A DNA stretch of 40,340 nt. Origin: Thiobacillus sp. (GTDB lineage Bacteria > Pseudomonadota > Gammaproteobacteria > Burkholderiales > Thiobacillaceae). The notes beneath the pieces are model-generated. The model was given only the letters and a program-made list of their open reading frames with translations, searched no databases and was not told where the DNA came from. Both the position numbers and the translations under genes were made by a program. This document shows positions 27,142-36,865 of this stretch, piece after piece (position 1 is the first letter of the stretch; each line of letters opens with the position of its first letter). The stretch covers positions 1 through 40,340 of the forward strand of contig JAIBFA010000044.1 in NCBI GenBank assembly GCA_019459325.1, in the 5' to 3' direction.

Positions 27142-28135
27142 CAACAACGGCGTGACCAAGGGTGCGATCCTGATGCTCGCGCTGGGCGAGCACGGTGCAT
27201 CGGAAGTGATGAAATATCTGGGCCCGCGCGAGGTGCAGAAGCTGGGCGAAGCGATGACCAGCATGAAATCCATCCCCCAGGAGGAGGTGGAGAACGTGCT
27301 GGAGGACTTCAACACCGTGGCGGACCTGAATTCATCGCTGGGTGTGGATTCCAACGACTACATCCGCTCGGTGCTCACCAAGGCGCTGGGTGACGACAAG
27401 GCCTCATCGCTGCTGAACCGGATTCTCGGCGGCGGCGGCGACGCCAGCGGCATCGAAAGCCTGAAATGGATGGATTCCGAATCGGTGGCCGACCTCATCC
27501 ACAACGAACATCCGCAAACCATCGCAACCATCCTGGTGCACCTGGAACGCGACCAGGCCTGCGAGGTGCTCAACTGCTTCACCGAACGCCTGCGCAACGA
27601 CGTACTGCTGCGCATCGCCACGCTCTCCGGCGTGCAGCCGACGGCGCTGCGCGAACTCAACGACGTGCTGACCAAGCTGCTGTCCGGCAGCGACGTCCTG
27701 AAGAAACAGCCGATGGGCGGCACCCGCGCCGCGGCCGACATCCTCAACTTCATGAGCGGCGACAACGAGTCCTCCGCCATGGAGTACCTGAAAAGCTACG
27801 ACCTCGAGATGGCGCAGAAGATCATGGACGAGATGTTCGTCTTCGAGAACATCATGGACATCGAGGACCGCGGCATCCAGCTGCTGCTGCGCGAGGTGCA
27901 GTCCGATTCGCTCATCGTCGCGCTCAAGGGCGCATCGGAAGACATGCGCGAGAAAATCTTCAAGAACATGTCCCAGCGTGCCGCTGAAATGATGCGGGAA
28001 GACCTCGAATCCAAGGGCCCGGTGCGGCTGTCCGAGGTCGAGGCGCAACAGAAGGAAATTCTGATGATCGTCCGCCGCCTGGCCGATGAAGGCCAGATAT
28101 CGCTGGGTGCGAAAGGGGAAGAACAGTATGTCTAG
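27134..28135 (+). CDS. fliG: Flagellar motor switch protein FliG
   Basis: The 333-residue rotor protein couples MotA to FliM and the MS ring. The EHPQ motif (125-128) and a hinge near GGGGDASG (98-105) are seen. The C-terminal torque helix with charged residues (VALKGASEDMREKIFKNMSQRAAEM, abridged) is intact. Length is normal. It overlaps fliF by 8 bp and fliH by 8 bp, indicating tight translational coupling. Confidence 0.97.
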   Translation: MSDNNGVTKGAILMLALGEHGASEVMKYLGPREVQKLGEAMTSMKSIPQEEVENVLEDFNTVADLNSSLGVDSNDYIRSVLTKALGDDKASSLLNRILGGGGDASGIESLKWMDSESVADLIHNEHPQTIATILVHLERDQACEVLNCFTERLRNDVLLRIATLSGVQPTALRELNDVLTKLLSGSDVLKKQPMGGTRAAADILNFMSGDNESSAMEYLKSYDLEMAQKIMDEMFVFENIMDIEDRGIQLLLREVQSDSLIVALKGASEDMREKIFKNMSQRAAEMMREDLESKGPVRLSEVEAQQKEILMIVRRLADEGQISLGAKGEEQYV

Positions 28136-28766
28136 CGTCATGTCCAGCGTGGACCAGTCAGCTTTCCAGCCTTGGGAAATGACCAGCTTCGACACTCAGC
28201 TTCATCCGGCAAAACAGGCCGGCCACGACGCCGTCGTCCTGCCGACGATCGAGCAGATCACCGCCATCCAGGAGCAGGCCAGGCAGGAGGGGTATCACGC
28301 CGGCCGTGCCGAGGGGCTTGCTGCAGGACGCGAGGAAGCCGCCCGCGAAGCCGCCCGCCTGCGCGGTCTGGCCGACACGTTCTCGGCGGAAATCGGCAAG
28401 GCCGATGAAACCATCTCGCAGCAAGTCCTTGACCTGTCGATCGACCTTGCCCGTGCGCTGCTGAAATCGGCGCTGGCGATACGCCCGGAACTGGTCATCC
28501 CCATCGTCAAGGAAGCGGTTCGCTATCTGCCGGCACTGCATCAACCAGCCCTGCTGTTCCTGAATCCGGACGACGCCGTGCTGGTCAAGAACAGGATCGG
28601 CGACGAGCTCATAAAAATGGGCTGGCAACTGGCCGACGACGTGCAGCTCGAGCCCGGCAGCTGCCGCGTGGAAACCGCCAGCAATCAGATCGATGCCTCC
28701 CTGCCCACCCGCTGGCAGCGCCTTACCGCCGCGCTGAGCAAGGATTCCGACTGGCTGGCCGCCTGA
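28128..28766 (+). CDS. fliH: Flagellar assembly protein FliH
   Basis: FliH anchors and regulates the export ATPase FliI. The 212-residue product has a poorly conserved N-terminus, a helical GxxxG-type segment ([17 protein letters not shown], about 57-73) and a C-terminal FliI-binding domain (about 95-205). The ATG at 28128 (MSSVMSSVD) starts inside the last codons of fliG; the earlier open frame is antisense-like padding over fliG. The stop is followed by fliI within 10 bp. Confidence 0.93.
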   Translation: MSSVMSSVDQSAFQPWEMTSFDTQLHPAKQAGHDAVVLPTIEQITAIQEQARQEGYHAGRAEGLAAGREEAAREAARLRGLADTFSAEIGKADETISQQVLDLSIDLARALLKSALAIRPELVIPIVKEAVRYLPALHQPALLFLNPDDAVLVKNRIGDELIKMGWQLADDVQLEPGSCRVETASNQIDASLPTRWQRLTAALSKDSDWLAA

Positions 28767-28776
28767 AGTGTCGAAC

Positions 28777-30177
28777 ATGCATACACAGCCCCATAGCACT
28801 CGCTGGAAAGCCTATCTGCAGGATTGCAGAGAACTGCTTGCGATCGCGGAGCCGATGCTGGTATCGGGCCGTGTGACCCGCGTGGCCGGGCTGGTGATGG
28901 AAGCGGTGGGGTTGAAACTGCCGGTCGGCAGCGCCTGCACCGTTCCGCTGCCCAACGGGTCGCATCTGGACGCCGAAGTGGTGGGCTTCGACGGCAACCG
29001 GATTTTCCTGATGCCGCAAAGCGACGTCGAAGGCATCGTGCCCGGCTCCCGTGTATTCCCGGTCGAGGTGATTCCCACCCTGCCCGGCCTGGGCCAGGTG
29101 AACCATCCGCGCCGCCGGCCGAGCGACCGCACCCGCCACCTGCCGGTTGGCGACGCCCTGCTGGGCCGTGTGCTCGACAGCGGCGGACGCCCGCTCGACG
29201 GCCTCGGCCCGGTGCAGACCACCGCCACCGCCCCCCTCAACAACCGCGCCGCCAACCCGCTGTCGCGCGCGCCGATCACCGACATCCTCGACGTCGGCGT
29301 GCGCGCGATCAACAGCATGCTGACGGTGGGGCGCGGCCAGCGCATGGGCCTGTTCGCCGGCTCCGGCGTCGGCAAGAGCGTGCTGCTGGGGATGATGGCG
29401 CGCTATACCAGCGCGGACGTGATCGTGGTCGGCCTGATCGGCGAACGCGGCCGCGAGGTCAAGGAATTCATCGAGCAGATCCTGGGCGAGGAAGGCCTGG
29501 CGCGCGCCGTCGTGGTGGCGGCGCCGGCCGACACCCCGCCGCTGATGCGGATGCAGGGCGCGGCCTATGCCACCTCGATCGCCGAGCATTTCCGTGACCA
29601 GGGCAAGAACGTGCTGCTGATCATGGACTCGCTCACCCGCTACGCCATGGCGCAGCGCGAAATCGCGCTGGCGATCGGCGAGCCCCCGGCCACCAAGGGC
29701 TATCCGCCGTCGGTATTCGCCAAGCTGCCTGCGCTGGTCGAGCGCACCGGCAACGGCAAGCCGGGCGGCGGCTCGATCACCGCCTTCTATACCGTGCTGA
29801 CCGAGGGCGACGACCAGCAGGATCCGATTGCCGATGCCGCGCGCGCCATTCTCGACGGCCACATCGTGCTGGATCGTGCGCTGGCCGAGAGCGGTCACTA
29901 TCCCGCCATCAACATCGAACAGTCGATCAGCCGCGTGATGCACAGCATCACCACGCCGGAACACCAGCATCTGGCACGGCGCCTGAAAAAACTCTATTCA
30001 CGCTACGAGCGCAGCCGCGACCTCATCAACGTCGGCGCCTACGCTGCCGGCACCGACCCGCTGCTGGACGAAGCCATCCGATTGCAGACGGCCTTCGAGG
30101 CCTTTCTGCAGCAGAACATTTCCGAGCGTTCGGACGCCCACGACAGCCTGGCTGAACTCGAAGCCCTGTTCCAATAA
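28777..30177 (+). CDS. fliI: Flagellum-specific export ATPase FliI
   Basis: FliI is the F1-beta-like ATPase of the flagellar type III export apparatus. The 466-residue product has Walker A AGSGVGKS (194-201), Walker [11 protein letters not shown] (D284) and the export-ATPase signature [13 protein letters not shown]. Two starts are possible, GTG at 28768 or ATG at 28777; neither has a strong ribosome site, and the ATG is preferred. It follows fliH directly. Confidence 0.97.
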   Translation: MHTQPHSTRWKAYLQDCRELLAIAEPMLVSGRVTRVAGLVMEAVGLKLPVGSACTVPLPNGSHLDAEVVGFDGNRIFLMPQSDVEGIVPGSRVFPVEVIPTLPGLGQVNHPRRRPSDRTRHLPVGDALLGRVLDSGGRPLDGLGPVQTTATAPLNNRAANPLSRAPITDILDVGVRAINSMLTVGRGQRMGLFAGSGVGKSVLLGMMARYTSADVIVVGLIGERGREVKEFIEQILGEEGLARAVVVAAPADTPPLMRMQGAAYATSIAEHFRDQGKNVLLIMDSLTRYAMAQREIALAIGEPPATKGYPPSVFAKLPALVERTGNGKPGGGSITAFYTVLTEGDDQQDPIADAARAILDGHIVLDRALAESGHYPAINIEQSISRVMHSITTPEHQHLARRLKKLYSRYERSRDLINVGAYAAGTDPLLDEAIRLQTAFEAFLQQNISERSDAHDSLAELEALFQ

Positions 30178-30203
30178 CCCTCACCGGACAACAGACTCAC
30201 GCA

Positions 30204-30653
30204 ATGGCGACCCCTTCCGCACTCCATACCCTGATCGATCTGGCGAACAAGGAAACCGACGAGGCTGCGAAACAGCTGGGGGCGGCGTTGCACGCCGGCG
30301 ATGAGGCTGAGCAGAAACTCGGCTTGCTGATGCAGTACCGCGATGACTATGCCGCGCGCTGCCAGTCCGATCTGACCGCCGGAATCAGCACGACGCACTT
30401 CAACAACTTCCAGGTATTCATGCAAAAGCTCGAACAAGCCATCGCCGGCCAGCAAAAAGTCGTCAGCGACGCCAGGCAGCGGATTGCCCAGGCGCGCACC
30501 GCCTGGCAGGCCTGCGAGCAGAAGAAAATGTCCTTCGTCACGCTGGCAGACCGTGCAAACAAGGAAAGCACCCGCCGCGAGCTGTGGCTGGACCAGAAGC
30601 AGAACGACGAACACGCTGCCCGGCGTGCGCTGCATAAAAGCAACCCTTCCTGA
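30204..30653 (+). CDS. fliJ: Flagellar export protein FliJ
   Basis: This 149-residue protein is an almost continuous coiled coil (about 10-140), like the central stalk subunit FliJ that links FliI to FlhA. Its composition is Gln, Lys and Ala rich (ALHTLIDLANKETDEAAKQLG at the start, abridged). It lies between fliI and fliK as usual. The ribosome site is weak. Confidence 0.93.
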   Translation: MATPSALHTLIDLANKETDEAAKQLGAALHAGDEAEQKLGLLMQYRDDYAARCQSDLTAGISTTHFNNFQVFMQKLEQAIAGQQKVVSDARQRIAQARTAWQACEQKKMSFVTLADRANKESTRRELWLDQKQNDEHAARRALHKSNPS

Positions 30654-30667
30654 GACAGGACGACACC

Positions 30668-31825
30668 ATGAACGCGACGCCCATGAACATCAATACGGCC
30701 AATGCCGCACCGGTGCAATCCAACGCCGCCAAGCAACAGGATTCCGCCACACAGGACACGCCGTTCAGCCAGGTCCTGTCCAGCGAGATGGCACAGAACC
30801 GGCGCAACAGCAGCGCGACCAAGGAAAGCACGGGCGCCGATGCCGGTGCGGACGCCGCGTCGCCGGCCGGCCGCCCGGCAAAAGCCGATGCGGGTTCGAC
30901 CGCCACAGCCGCCGAAACCAAGGCCGAAACGGAAGAATCCCCGACTGATCCGCTGGCCCTCCCCCTGCCGGACGGCGCCACGATCGTGCCGGAGGCCCTG
31001 CTTGCGCTGGGAATCAGCCCGGATCAGCTGAAGCGGGTGTCAGCCGGGATCGACGGGGGGGTCGAAGACGATCCGTCCGCACTGGCCGCACACACGCTGC
31101 CTTTCGAGAATGCACGCAAAGGGAAAGCTCCGCTCGCCGAGCAGGCCGAGTTGCTCGCCGACAAGGCGCGCGCGACCCAGAAGACCGATCCTGCCCTGTC
31201 GTCGGGCAAATCCGATTTCCTGGCGGACAAGGCTGCAGCCACGGCCTTTACCGGCCAGTTGGCGGCAGCCCGGCAGACCGAAGCCTTGAAGACCCGGGAA
31301 TTCGTGTCGGAACTCATGAGCAACCCGGCCATGCGTCCCACCGCGCAGGCGCCGCTTGAAACCCTGTCCGGGCCGAATGAGCTTGCGTCCCCCCGCTTGA
31401 CCCCCACGGTCGGCACGACCGCCTGGACCCAGGCCCTGGGTGAAAAAATCGTGTGGATGACGGCAGGCGCCCAGCAATCGGCCACGCTCACGCTCAACCC
31501 GCCCAACATGGGACCGCTGCAGATTGTGCTGAACGTGTCGAACGATCAGGCCACGGCCAGCTTCTTCTCGGCCCAGCCCGAAGTTCGCCAGGCGTTGGAA
31601 GCCGCGTTCCCCAAGCTGAGGGAAATGATGAACGAGGCGGGCATCCAGCTCGGGCAGGCGACGGTGAGCGCCGATACGCCGCAGCAGAACGACGCGTCGG
31701 ATCGCCAGGCGCAGCGGGCCGCAGCGCCGTTCCCCGGCGCTGACGAAGCCATGGCAGCCGGTCTGCAGACTGTCCATGCCCCCGTCCAGCAATCCGGGCG
31801 CGGCCTGATCGACACCTTCGCCTGA
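30668..31825 (+). CDS. fliK: Flagellar hook-length control protein FliK
   Basis: FliK measures the hook and switches export specificity through FlhB. The 385-residue protein has a disordered, Ala/Thr-rich N-terminal ruler region and a C-terminal FliK domain (about 255-345). The latter carries the conserved TLTLNPPNMGPLQIVL and a QLGQATVS segment. It follows fliJ by 14 bp and ends just before a strong stem-loop. A second FliK-like gene exists at 21658-22734. Confidence 0.94.
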   Translation: MNATPMNINTANAAPVQSNAAKQQDSATQDTPFSQVLSSEMAQNRRNSSATKESTGADAGADAASPAGRPAKADAGSTATAAETKAETEESPTDPLALPLPDGATIVPEALLALGISPDQLKRVSAGIDGGVEDDPSALAAHTLPFENARKGKAPLAEQAELLADKARATQKTDPALSSGKSDFLADKAAATAFTGQLAAARQTEALKTREFVSELMSNPAMRPTAQAPLETLSGPNELASPRLTPTVGTTAWTQALGEKIVWMTAGAQQSATLTLNPPNMGPLQIVLNVSNDQATASFFSAQPEVRQALEAAFPKLREMMNEAGIQLGQATVSADTPQQNDASDRQAQRAAAPFPGADEAMAAGLQTVHAPVQQSGRGLIDTFA

Positions 31826-31840
31826 GGCGGTCTGACCGCC
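31826..31840 (+). terminator. Stem-loop after fliK
   Basis: GGCGGT pairs with ACCGCC around a 3-nt loop immediately after the fliK stop, followed by TGCTTT. It divides the fliFGHIJK and fliLMNOPQR units. The T-run is short, so termination may be partial. Confidence 0.55.
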
Positions 31841-31955
31841 TGCTTTGAAAGAGATGCGTCCCTTTTCCCCCTCTATTTGCGGCATCGAAGACACGCGTTT
31901 CTTCCAATAATGACAAGCATCCGCACCCCACTTTCCATGTAGAGGAACCGTATCG

Positions 31956-32453
31956 ATGGCCAAACCTGCCGAACCTGTCGTAGTTGACGAGGCTGCGGAA
32001 GTCGCTCCCGCCGGGAAGTCGAAGAAGAAGCTCTTCGTCATCCTCGGCGCGCTCGGGATTCTGCTGGGCGGCGGCGGTGCGGCCGCCTGGTATTTCACTC
32101 AGGGCAGCGAGTCCCACAAGGAAGCGGAAGTCGAACCGGTGGTCGTGCCGGTTTTCCTGCCGCTCGAAACCTTCACCGTCAATCTTCAGGACGGCGAGCA
32201 GTATCTGCAGACCGACATCACGCTTCAGGTGGCCGACCAGGCTCAGGTGGACGCCATCAAGCTGCATATGCCGCGCGTCCGCAGCCGCCTGCTGACGCTG
32301 CTCTCCAGCAAGCATGCCGAGGAGCTGGCCACGGCGGCGGACAAGAAAAAACTCGCGCAGGAAATTCAGGCGCAGATCAATCTGCCGTTTGGCGCCAAAG
32401 GCAAACCCCAGCAGGTTGACGACGTCCTGTTCACCACATTCGTGATTCAGTAA
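31956..32453 (+). CDS. fliL: Flagellar basal body-associated protein FliL
   Basis: The 165-residue protein has a short cytoplasmic N-terminus, one transmembrane helix (about 28-48, with GALGILLGGGGAAAW) and a periplasmic FliL domain ending in VLFTTFVIQ. FliL surrounds the stator units. GAGGAAC precedes the ATG. It opens the fliLMNOPQR unit after a 130-bp gap that follows the fliK stem-loop; no clear promoter was recognised in that gap. Confidence 0.95.
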   Translation: MAKPAEPVVVDEAAEVAPAGKSKKKLFVILGALGILLGGGGAAAWYFTQGSESHKEAEVEPVVVPVFLPLETFTVNLQDGEQYLQTDITLQVADQAQVDAIKLHMPRVRSRLLTLLSSKHAEELATAADKKKLAQEIQAQINLPFGAKGKPQQVDDVLFTTFVIQ

Positions 32454-32460
32454 ACACGCC

Positions 32461-33465
32461 ATGGCCGACAATTTTCTCTCGCAGGATGAAGTCGACGCGC
32501 TGCTGAAGGGCGTGACCGGCGAAGCCGACGAGGCGCCGGCCGAAGCGAGCGACCCCACGGAAGTACGGTCCTACAACCTGGCCACGCAGGAACGTATCGT
32601 GCGCGGCCGCATGCCGACGCTCGAGATCATCAACGAGCGTTTTGCGCGCCTGCTGCGGATCGGCCTCTACAACTTCCTGCGGCGCGGCGTGGAAATCTCG
32701 GTCGGGCCGGTGCGGGTATCGAAATACAGCGAGTTCATCCGCAACCTGGTGGTGCCCACCAACCTGAACCTGGTGCAGTTCAAGCCGCTGCGCGGAACGG
32801 CACTGATGATCTTCAACCCCGACCTGGTCTTCCTCATGGTCGACAACCTGTTCGGCGGCGATGGTCGTTTCCATACGCGCGTCGAAGGGCGGGATTTCAC
32901 GCAGACCGAACACCGCATCATCCAGCGCATTCTCAACATCGTCTTCGAAGCCTACTCGAAGTCATGGGAACCGGTTTATCCGATCGAATTCGAATTCATC
33001 CGCTCGGAAATGAACACCCAGTTCGCCAATATCGCCACGCCCAACGAAGTGGTCGTCGCGGTCACCTTTGCCATCGAGCTCGGCCAGATCAGCGGCGAAA
33101 TGCATCTCTGCATGCCTTATTCGATGATCGAGCCCATCAAGGATCTGCTGACCAGCAGCCTGCAGGCGGAAAACCTGGAAGTCGACAAGCGCTGGATCCG
33201 CATGATGCGCCAGCAGATCCAGCTGGCGGAAGTCGAGATCGTCGCCGATCTGGGCACGGCCGCGATCAGCCTGCGCGACATCGTCGACATGAAGGTGGGC
33301 GACATCATTCCGCTCGACATCCCGAAAACCATCGAGGCCAAGGTGGACGGCGTGCCGGTGATGGAATGCGCCTACGGAAAATTCAACGGTCAATACACCC
33401 TGCGCGTCGAGAAACTGCTGTCAAACAGCTCGAGCGACGCGCAAACAGGAGAGCAACATGTCTGA
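32461..33465 (+). CDS. fliM: Flagellar motor switch protein FliM
   Basis: The 334-residue switch protein starts with the CheY-P-binding peptide LSQDEVDALLKG (6-17). The middle domain contains DNLFGGDGRF, and a C-terminal SpoA domain (about 250-320) pairs with FliN. Phospho-CheY binding here reverses or slows the motor. It begins 7 bp after fliL and overlaps fliN by 8 bp. Confidence 0.97.
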   Translation: MADNFLSQDEVDALLKGVTGEADEAPAEASDPTEVRSYNLATQERIVRGRMPTLEIINERFARLLRIGLYNFLRRGVEISVGPVRVSKYSEFIRNLVVPTNLNLVQFKPLRGTALMIFNPDLVFLMVDNLFGGDGRFHTRVEGRDFTQTEHRIIQRILNIVFEAYSKSWEPVYPIEFEFIRSEMNTQFANIATPNEVVVAVTFAIELGQISGEMHLCMPYSMIEPIKDLLTSSLQAENLEVDKRWIRMMRQQIQLAEVEIVADLGTAAISLRDIVDMKVGDIIPLDIPKTIEAKVDGVPVMECAYGKFNGQYTLRVEKLLSNSSSDAQTGEQHV

Positions 33466-33856
33466 AGACATCACCCAAACCATCGCCGAAGACGATTGGG
33501 CGGCCGCTATGGCCGAACAGGCGACCCCTGCCGTCCAGGCAAGTCCGGCCCAATTCCAGGAACTGTCCGGAACCGCGGCATCCGGCGGTCTGGCCAAGGA
33601 CATCGATTTCATTCTCGACATCCCGGTGCTGATGACCGTGGAACTGGGTCGCACCAAGATTTCGATCAAGAACCTGCTGCAACTGGCACAGGGATCGGTG
33701 GTCGAGCTCGACGGCCTGGCCGGCGAACCGATGGACGTGCTGGTCAACGGCTGCCTCATCGCGCAAGGCGAAGTGGTGGTGGTGAACGACAAATTCGGCG
33801 TGCGCCTGACCGACATCATCACGCCGGCCGAGCGGATCCGGAAACTCAACAAATGA
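33458..33856 (+). CDS. fliN: Flagellar motor switch protein FliN
   Basis: The 132-residue product has an acidic, unstructured N-terminus and a C-terminal SpoA domain (about 50-130, DIPVLMTVELGRTKISIKNLL abridged, ending ITPAERIRKL). It forms the base of the C ring. Both ends overlap neighbours, fliM by 8 bp and fliO by 4 bp. Confidence 0.97.
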   Translation: MSEDITQTIAEDDWAAAMAEQATPAVQASPAQFQELSGTAASGGLAKDIDFILDIPVLMTVELGRTKISIKNLLQLAQGSVVELDGLAGEPMDVLVNGCLIAQGEVVVVNDKFGVRLTDIITPAERIRKLNK

Positions 33857-34278
33857 AGCGGATCGTAGCAGCGGTGCTGCTAAGCCTGCCCCTGCTTGCG
33901 CACGCGACCGGCACGCCGGACGCCACGCCCGCCCCTGCCGTCTCCGCAGCCGGCAGCCTGCTGCAGGTATTCATCGGCCTGGTGGCCGTTCTGCTGCTGA
34001 TCGCTGCCACGGCCTGGGTCGCCAAGCGCTTCGGCGTCACGCACGGCGGCTCGACCAGCCTGCTGCACGTGGTCAGCAGCGCATCCGTCGGCACACGCGA
34101 ACGCGTCGTGGTGGTGGAAGTGGGGGAATCCTGGCTGGTGGTGGGCGTCGCCCCCGGCAGCGTCAATGCGCTGATGACCCTGCCGCGTGGCGAAATCAAG
34201 TCGCCGGCCGCGCACGGTCTCAATGCCAGCTTTGCCGCGCGCCTGCACCAGATGATCGAGAAACGTCGTGACAAATAA
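33853..34278 (+). CDS. fliO: Flagellar export assembly protein FliO
   Basis: FliO helps assemble the FliP ring of the export gate. The 141-residue product has a cleavable or anchor-like hydrophobic N-terminus (about 3-19), one main transmembrane helix (about 37-57) and a cytoplasmic domain ([21 protein letters not shown]). The ATG overlaps the fliN stop (ATGA). The frame stays open upstream across fliN, but that is not coding. Confidence 0.93.
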   Translation: MKRIVAAVLLSLPLLAHATGTPDATPAPAVSAAGSLLQVFIGLVAVLLLIAATAWVAKRFGVTHGGSTSLLHVVSSASVGTRERVVVVEVGESWLVVGVAPGSVNALMTLPRGEIKSPAAHGLNASFAARLHQMIEKRRDK

Positions 34279-35029
34279 GCAGCTGCCACGCGCGATCCAA
34301 GCCCTCTTCATACTGCTCGCACTGCTGCTGCCGTCGCTGGCGCTGGCTCAGGGTGCGGGTCTGCCCGCCTTCACCAGCACGCCGGCAGCCGGCGGCGGCC
34401 AGTCTTACACGCTAAGCCTGCAAACCCTGCTGCTGCTGACCTCGCTGTCCTTCCTGCCGGCGGCACTGCTGATGATGACCAGCTTCACCCGCATCATCAT
34501 CGTGCTGTCGCTGCTGCGGATGGCGCTCGGCACCCAGTCGACGCCGCCCAACCAGGTGCTGATCGGCCTGTCGCTGTTTCTTACGCTGTTCGTGATGGGG
34601 CCGACTTTCGACAAGATCTACGTCGAGGCCTATCAGCCGCTGTCGGAAAACCGCATCCAGATGCAGGAGGCGCTGGACAAGGGCGCGGTGCCCCTGCGTG
34701 CCTTCATGCTGAAGCAGACGCGCGAGAGCGATCTTGCCCTGTTCGTGAAAATGTCAGGCTCGGCCCCGTTGAAAACGGCTGCGGATATCCCCATGCGCGT
34801 GCTGATCCCCGCCTACATCACCAGCGAACTGAAGACCGCCTTCCAGATCGGCTTTGCCGTATTCATCCCGTTTCTCATCATCGACATGGTCGTCGCCAGC
34901 ATCCTGATGGCGATGGGCATGATGATGGTGTCGCCCGCCATCGTCGCCTTGCCCTTCAAGATCATCCTGTTCGTGCTGGTCGACGGCTGGAATCTGCTGC
35001 TGGGTTCGCTGGCGCAAAGCTTTTACTGA
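34268..35029 (+). CDS. fliP: Flagellar export gate protein FliP
   Basis: The 253-residue product has a signal peptide (1-28, ending LALAQ) and four transmembrane helices typical of FliP (around 48-72, 88-112, 190-215 and 220-250). Conserved stretches include [13 protein letters not shown] and TPPNQVL. It starts at GTG within the last codons of fliO (11-bp overlap). FliP with FliQ and FliR forms the type III export channel. Confidence 0.97.
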   Translation: MTNKQLPRAIQALFILLALLLPSLALAQGAGLPAFTSTPAAGGGQSYTLSLQTLLLLTSLSFLPAALLMMTSFTRIIIVLSLLRMALGTQSTPPNQVLIGLSLFLTLFVMGPTFDKIYVEAYQPLSENRIQMQEALDKGAVPLRAFMLKQTRESDLALFVKMSGSAPLKTAADIPMRVLIPAYITSELKTAFQIGFAVFIPFLIIDMVVASILMAMGMMMVSPAIVALPFKIILFVLVDGWNLLLGSLAQSFY

Positions 35030-35041
35030 CCGAGGTCCGCC

Positions 35042-35311
35042 ATGACGCCCGAAAGTGTAATGACCATAGGCCGCACCGCACTGGAAATGACCATCCTTGT
35101 CTCGGCCCCGGTGCTGCTGGTCACCTTGATCGTGGGCCTGACCGTGAGCGTGTTTCAGGCCGCCACCCAGATCAACGACCCCAGCCTCTCCTTCATTCCC
35201 AAGGTCCTGGCGGTGCTCATCACGTTCGCCCTCGCCGGACCGTGGATGCTGACCGTGATGACCGACTACATGCGGCGGGTGCTGACCGGCCTGCCCGGCA
35301 TCATAGGATAG
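35042..35311 (+). CDS. fliQ: Flagellar export gate protein FliQ
   Basis: The 89-residue product has two transmembrane helices (about 16-38 and 55-77) and the conserved QAATQINDPSLSFIPK segment. It begins 12 bp after fliP and fits the normal size of the family. Confidence 0.96.
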   Translation: MTPESVMTIGRTALEMTILVSAPVLLVTLIVGLTVSVFQAATQINDPSLSFIPKVLAVLITFALAGPWMLTVMTDYMRRVLTGLPGIIG

Positions 35312-35333
35312 TCCCGACGGACGTCCCTGCCCG

Positions 35334-36119
35334 ATGATCAGCCTCACCGATGCCCAGCTCAATGCCTGGCTGATCAGTTTCATCTGGCCGCTCACCCGCA
35401 TTCTCGGCCTGATCATGGTGGCCCCGGTGTTCGGTCACCGTGCCGTGCCTGCGCGCGTCAAGATCGGACTCGGCATTTTCATCGCCCTGATCGTCTCCCC
35501 CACCCTTCCGCCGATGCCGGATGTGGGGCTGGGATCGTGGCATGGCCTCTTCATCCTGGTGCAGCAGCTGCTCATCGGCATGGCGATCGGCTTCATCATG
35601 CGCGTTGTTTTTGCTGCGGTCGAAGCCGCGGGCGAAATCGTCGGCCTGCAGATGGGTCTGGGGTTTGCGTCCTTCTTCGACCCGCAAAGTGCCGGCCAGA
35701 CGCTGGTGCTCTCGCGGTTCTTCAACATGCTGGCAATCCTGGTGTTTCTCGCAGTGAATGCGCACCTGCTGCTGCTCGGTGTGCTGGTGGAGAGTTTTCA
35801 GAGCCTGCCCATCAGCCAGCAACCGCTTGCCGCGGCGGGGTTCTACAACGTGGCCGCCTTCGGCTCCACCGTGTTTGCCGTCGGCCTGCAACTGGCGCTG
35901 CCGCTGATCACCATTCTGCTGTTGACCAACCTGGCGCTCGGCATCCTCACGCGCTCGGCGCCCCAGCTCAACATCTTTGCGATCGGCTTCCCCATCACCC
36001 TGGGCGTGGGTCTGATCGTGCTGGATCTGACGCTGCCCTACTTCGTGCCCCAGCTTGAGCTGATGCTGCAGAACGGGTTCGATGCCACGACGACGGTGAT
36101 CCGGACCTTGCGACCCTAG
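35334..36119 (+). CDS. fliR: Flagellar export gate protein FliR
   Basis: The 261-residue membrane protein has about six hydrophobic segments and the conserved MRVVFAAVEAAGEIVGLQMG region near 88-107 plus FFDPQSAGQ. It closes the export gate with FliP and FliQ. It is the last flagellar gene on this strand and ends in a convergent junction that holds a perfect 18-bp inverted repeat. Confidence 0.96.
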   Translation: MISLTDAQLNAWLISFIWPLTRILGLIMVAPVFGHRAVPARVKIGLGIFIALIVSPTLPPMPDVGLGSWHGLFILVQQLLIGMAIGFIMRVVFAAVEAAGEIVGLQMGLGFASFFDPQSAGQTLVLSRFFNMLAILVFLAVNAHLLLLGVLVESFQSLPISQQPLAAAGFYNVAAFGSTVFAVGLQLALPLITILLLTNLALGILTRSAPQLNIFAIGFPITLGVGLIVLDLTLPYFVPQLELMLQNGFDATTTVIRTLRP

Positions 36120-36126
36120 AAAGACG

Positions 36127-36182
36127 CAAGGTGCAAGATTCAAGACGCAAGGAAAACCCTGTACCTTGAATCTTGCACCTTG
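36127..36182. terminator. Perfect 18-bp inverted repeat with 7-nt phasing, fliR/cheZ junction
   Basis: CAAGGTGCAAGATTCAAG (36127-36144) is the exact reverse complement of the block at 36165-36182, with a 20-nt loop. CAAG words recur every 7 nt in the left part, including one in the loop, and CTTG words every 7 nt in the right arm. It lies between convergent fliR and cheZ and should form a bidirectional terminator hairpin. It shares the 11-mer CTTGAATCTTG with the element at 24789-24896. Confidence 0.8.
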
Positions 36183-36189
36183 AAGGTGT

Positions 36190-36864
36190 TTAGAAGCCGA
36201 GGCTGTCGAGCAGGTCGTCGACCTGGCTCTGGTCGGACACCACGTCGTTCTTCTTCTCCGGATTGATCTGCGGGCCGTTGAGCAGTCCGCTGCCGGAATC
36301 CCGCTTCACCTCGGCCGGCGCATAGTCGATCAGCAGCTGAACCAGTTGCTGCTCCAGATTATGCGCAAGATCGGTCACCTTGCGGATCACCTGGCCGGTG
36401 AGATCCTGAAAATCCTGCGCCATCATGATGTCGAGCAGCTGCTGCTTGGTTGCGCTGGTGTCGTTGCGCATGTCGGCCAGGCACTGCATGGTCATCGTCG
36501 CCATGTCACGGTAGTTGGCTTCCGAAAAAGGGGCTTTGAAGACGGCCTGCCAGCCGTTCAGGATTTCGTCGGCGCCCGCATCGATGCGTTCCTGCATGGG
36601 AATCGCGGCATCGGTGGCGTTGAGCACGCGCTGCGCTGCCTGTTCGGTCATGCGCGCCACATAGTTCAGACGCTCCCTCACATCGGGAATATCCGCGGTT
36701 GCCTTTTCCAACACCTTGTCGAAACCCAGTTCGCGCAGGCTGTCGTGCAGCGTCCGGGTGATCTGCCCAACCCGCGCCAGCATCTCGTCCGACTCACACG
36801 CCTCCAGGTTCGCAGCGTGATGCGCGGCGGCGGCCACAGCGGAGCCGGCGAATTGTGTATCCAC
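36190..36864 (-). CDS. cheZ: CheY-P phosphatase CheZ
   Basis: The 224-residue product is largely helical and has the catalytic CheZ motif MMAQDFQDLTGQVI, with the Asp and Gln that activate water on phospho-CheY. The C-terminal CheY-binding helix reads QVDDLLDSLGF. It starts at GTG (36862-36864), 1 bp after the cheY stop, so the two are coupled. The presence of CheZ is typical of beta- and gammaproteobacteria. Confidence 0.96.
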   Translation of the reverse strand: MDTQFAGSAVAAAAHHAANLEACESDEMLARVGQITRTLHDSLRELGFDKVLEKATADIPDVRERLNYVARMTEQAAQRVLNATDAAIPMQERIDAGADEILNGWQAVFKAPFSEANYRDMATMTMQCLADMRNDTSATKQQLLDIMMAQDFQDLTGQVIRKVTDLAHNLEQQLVQLLIDYAPAEVKRDSGSGLLNGPQINPEKKNDVVSDQSQVDDLLDSLGF

Positions 36865-36865
36865 G

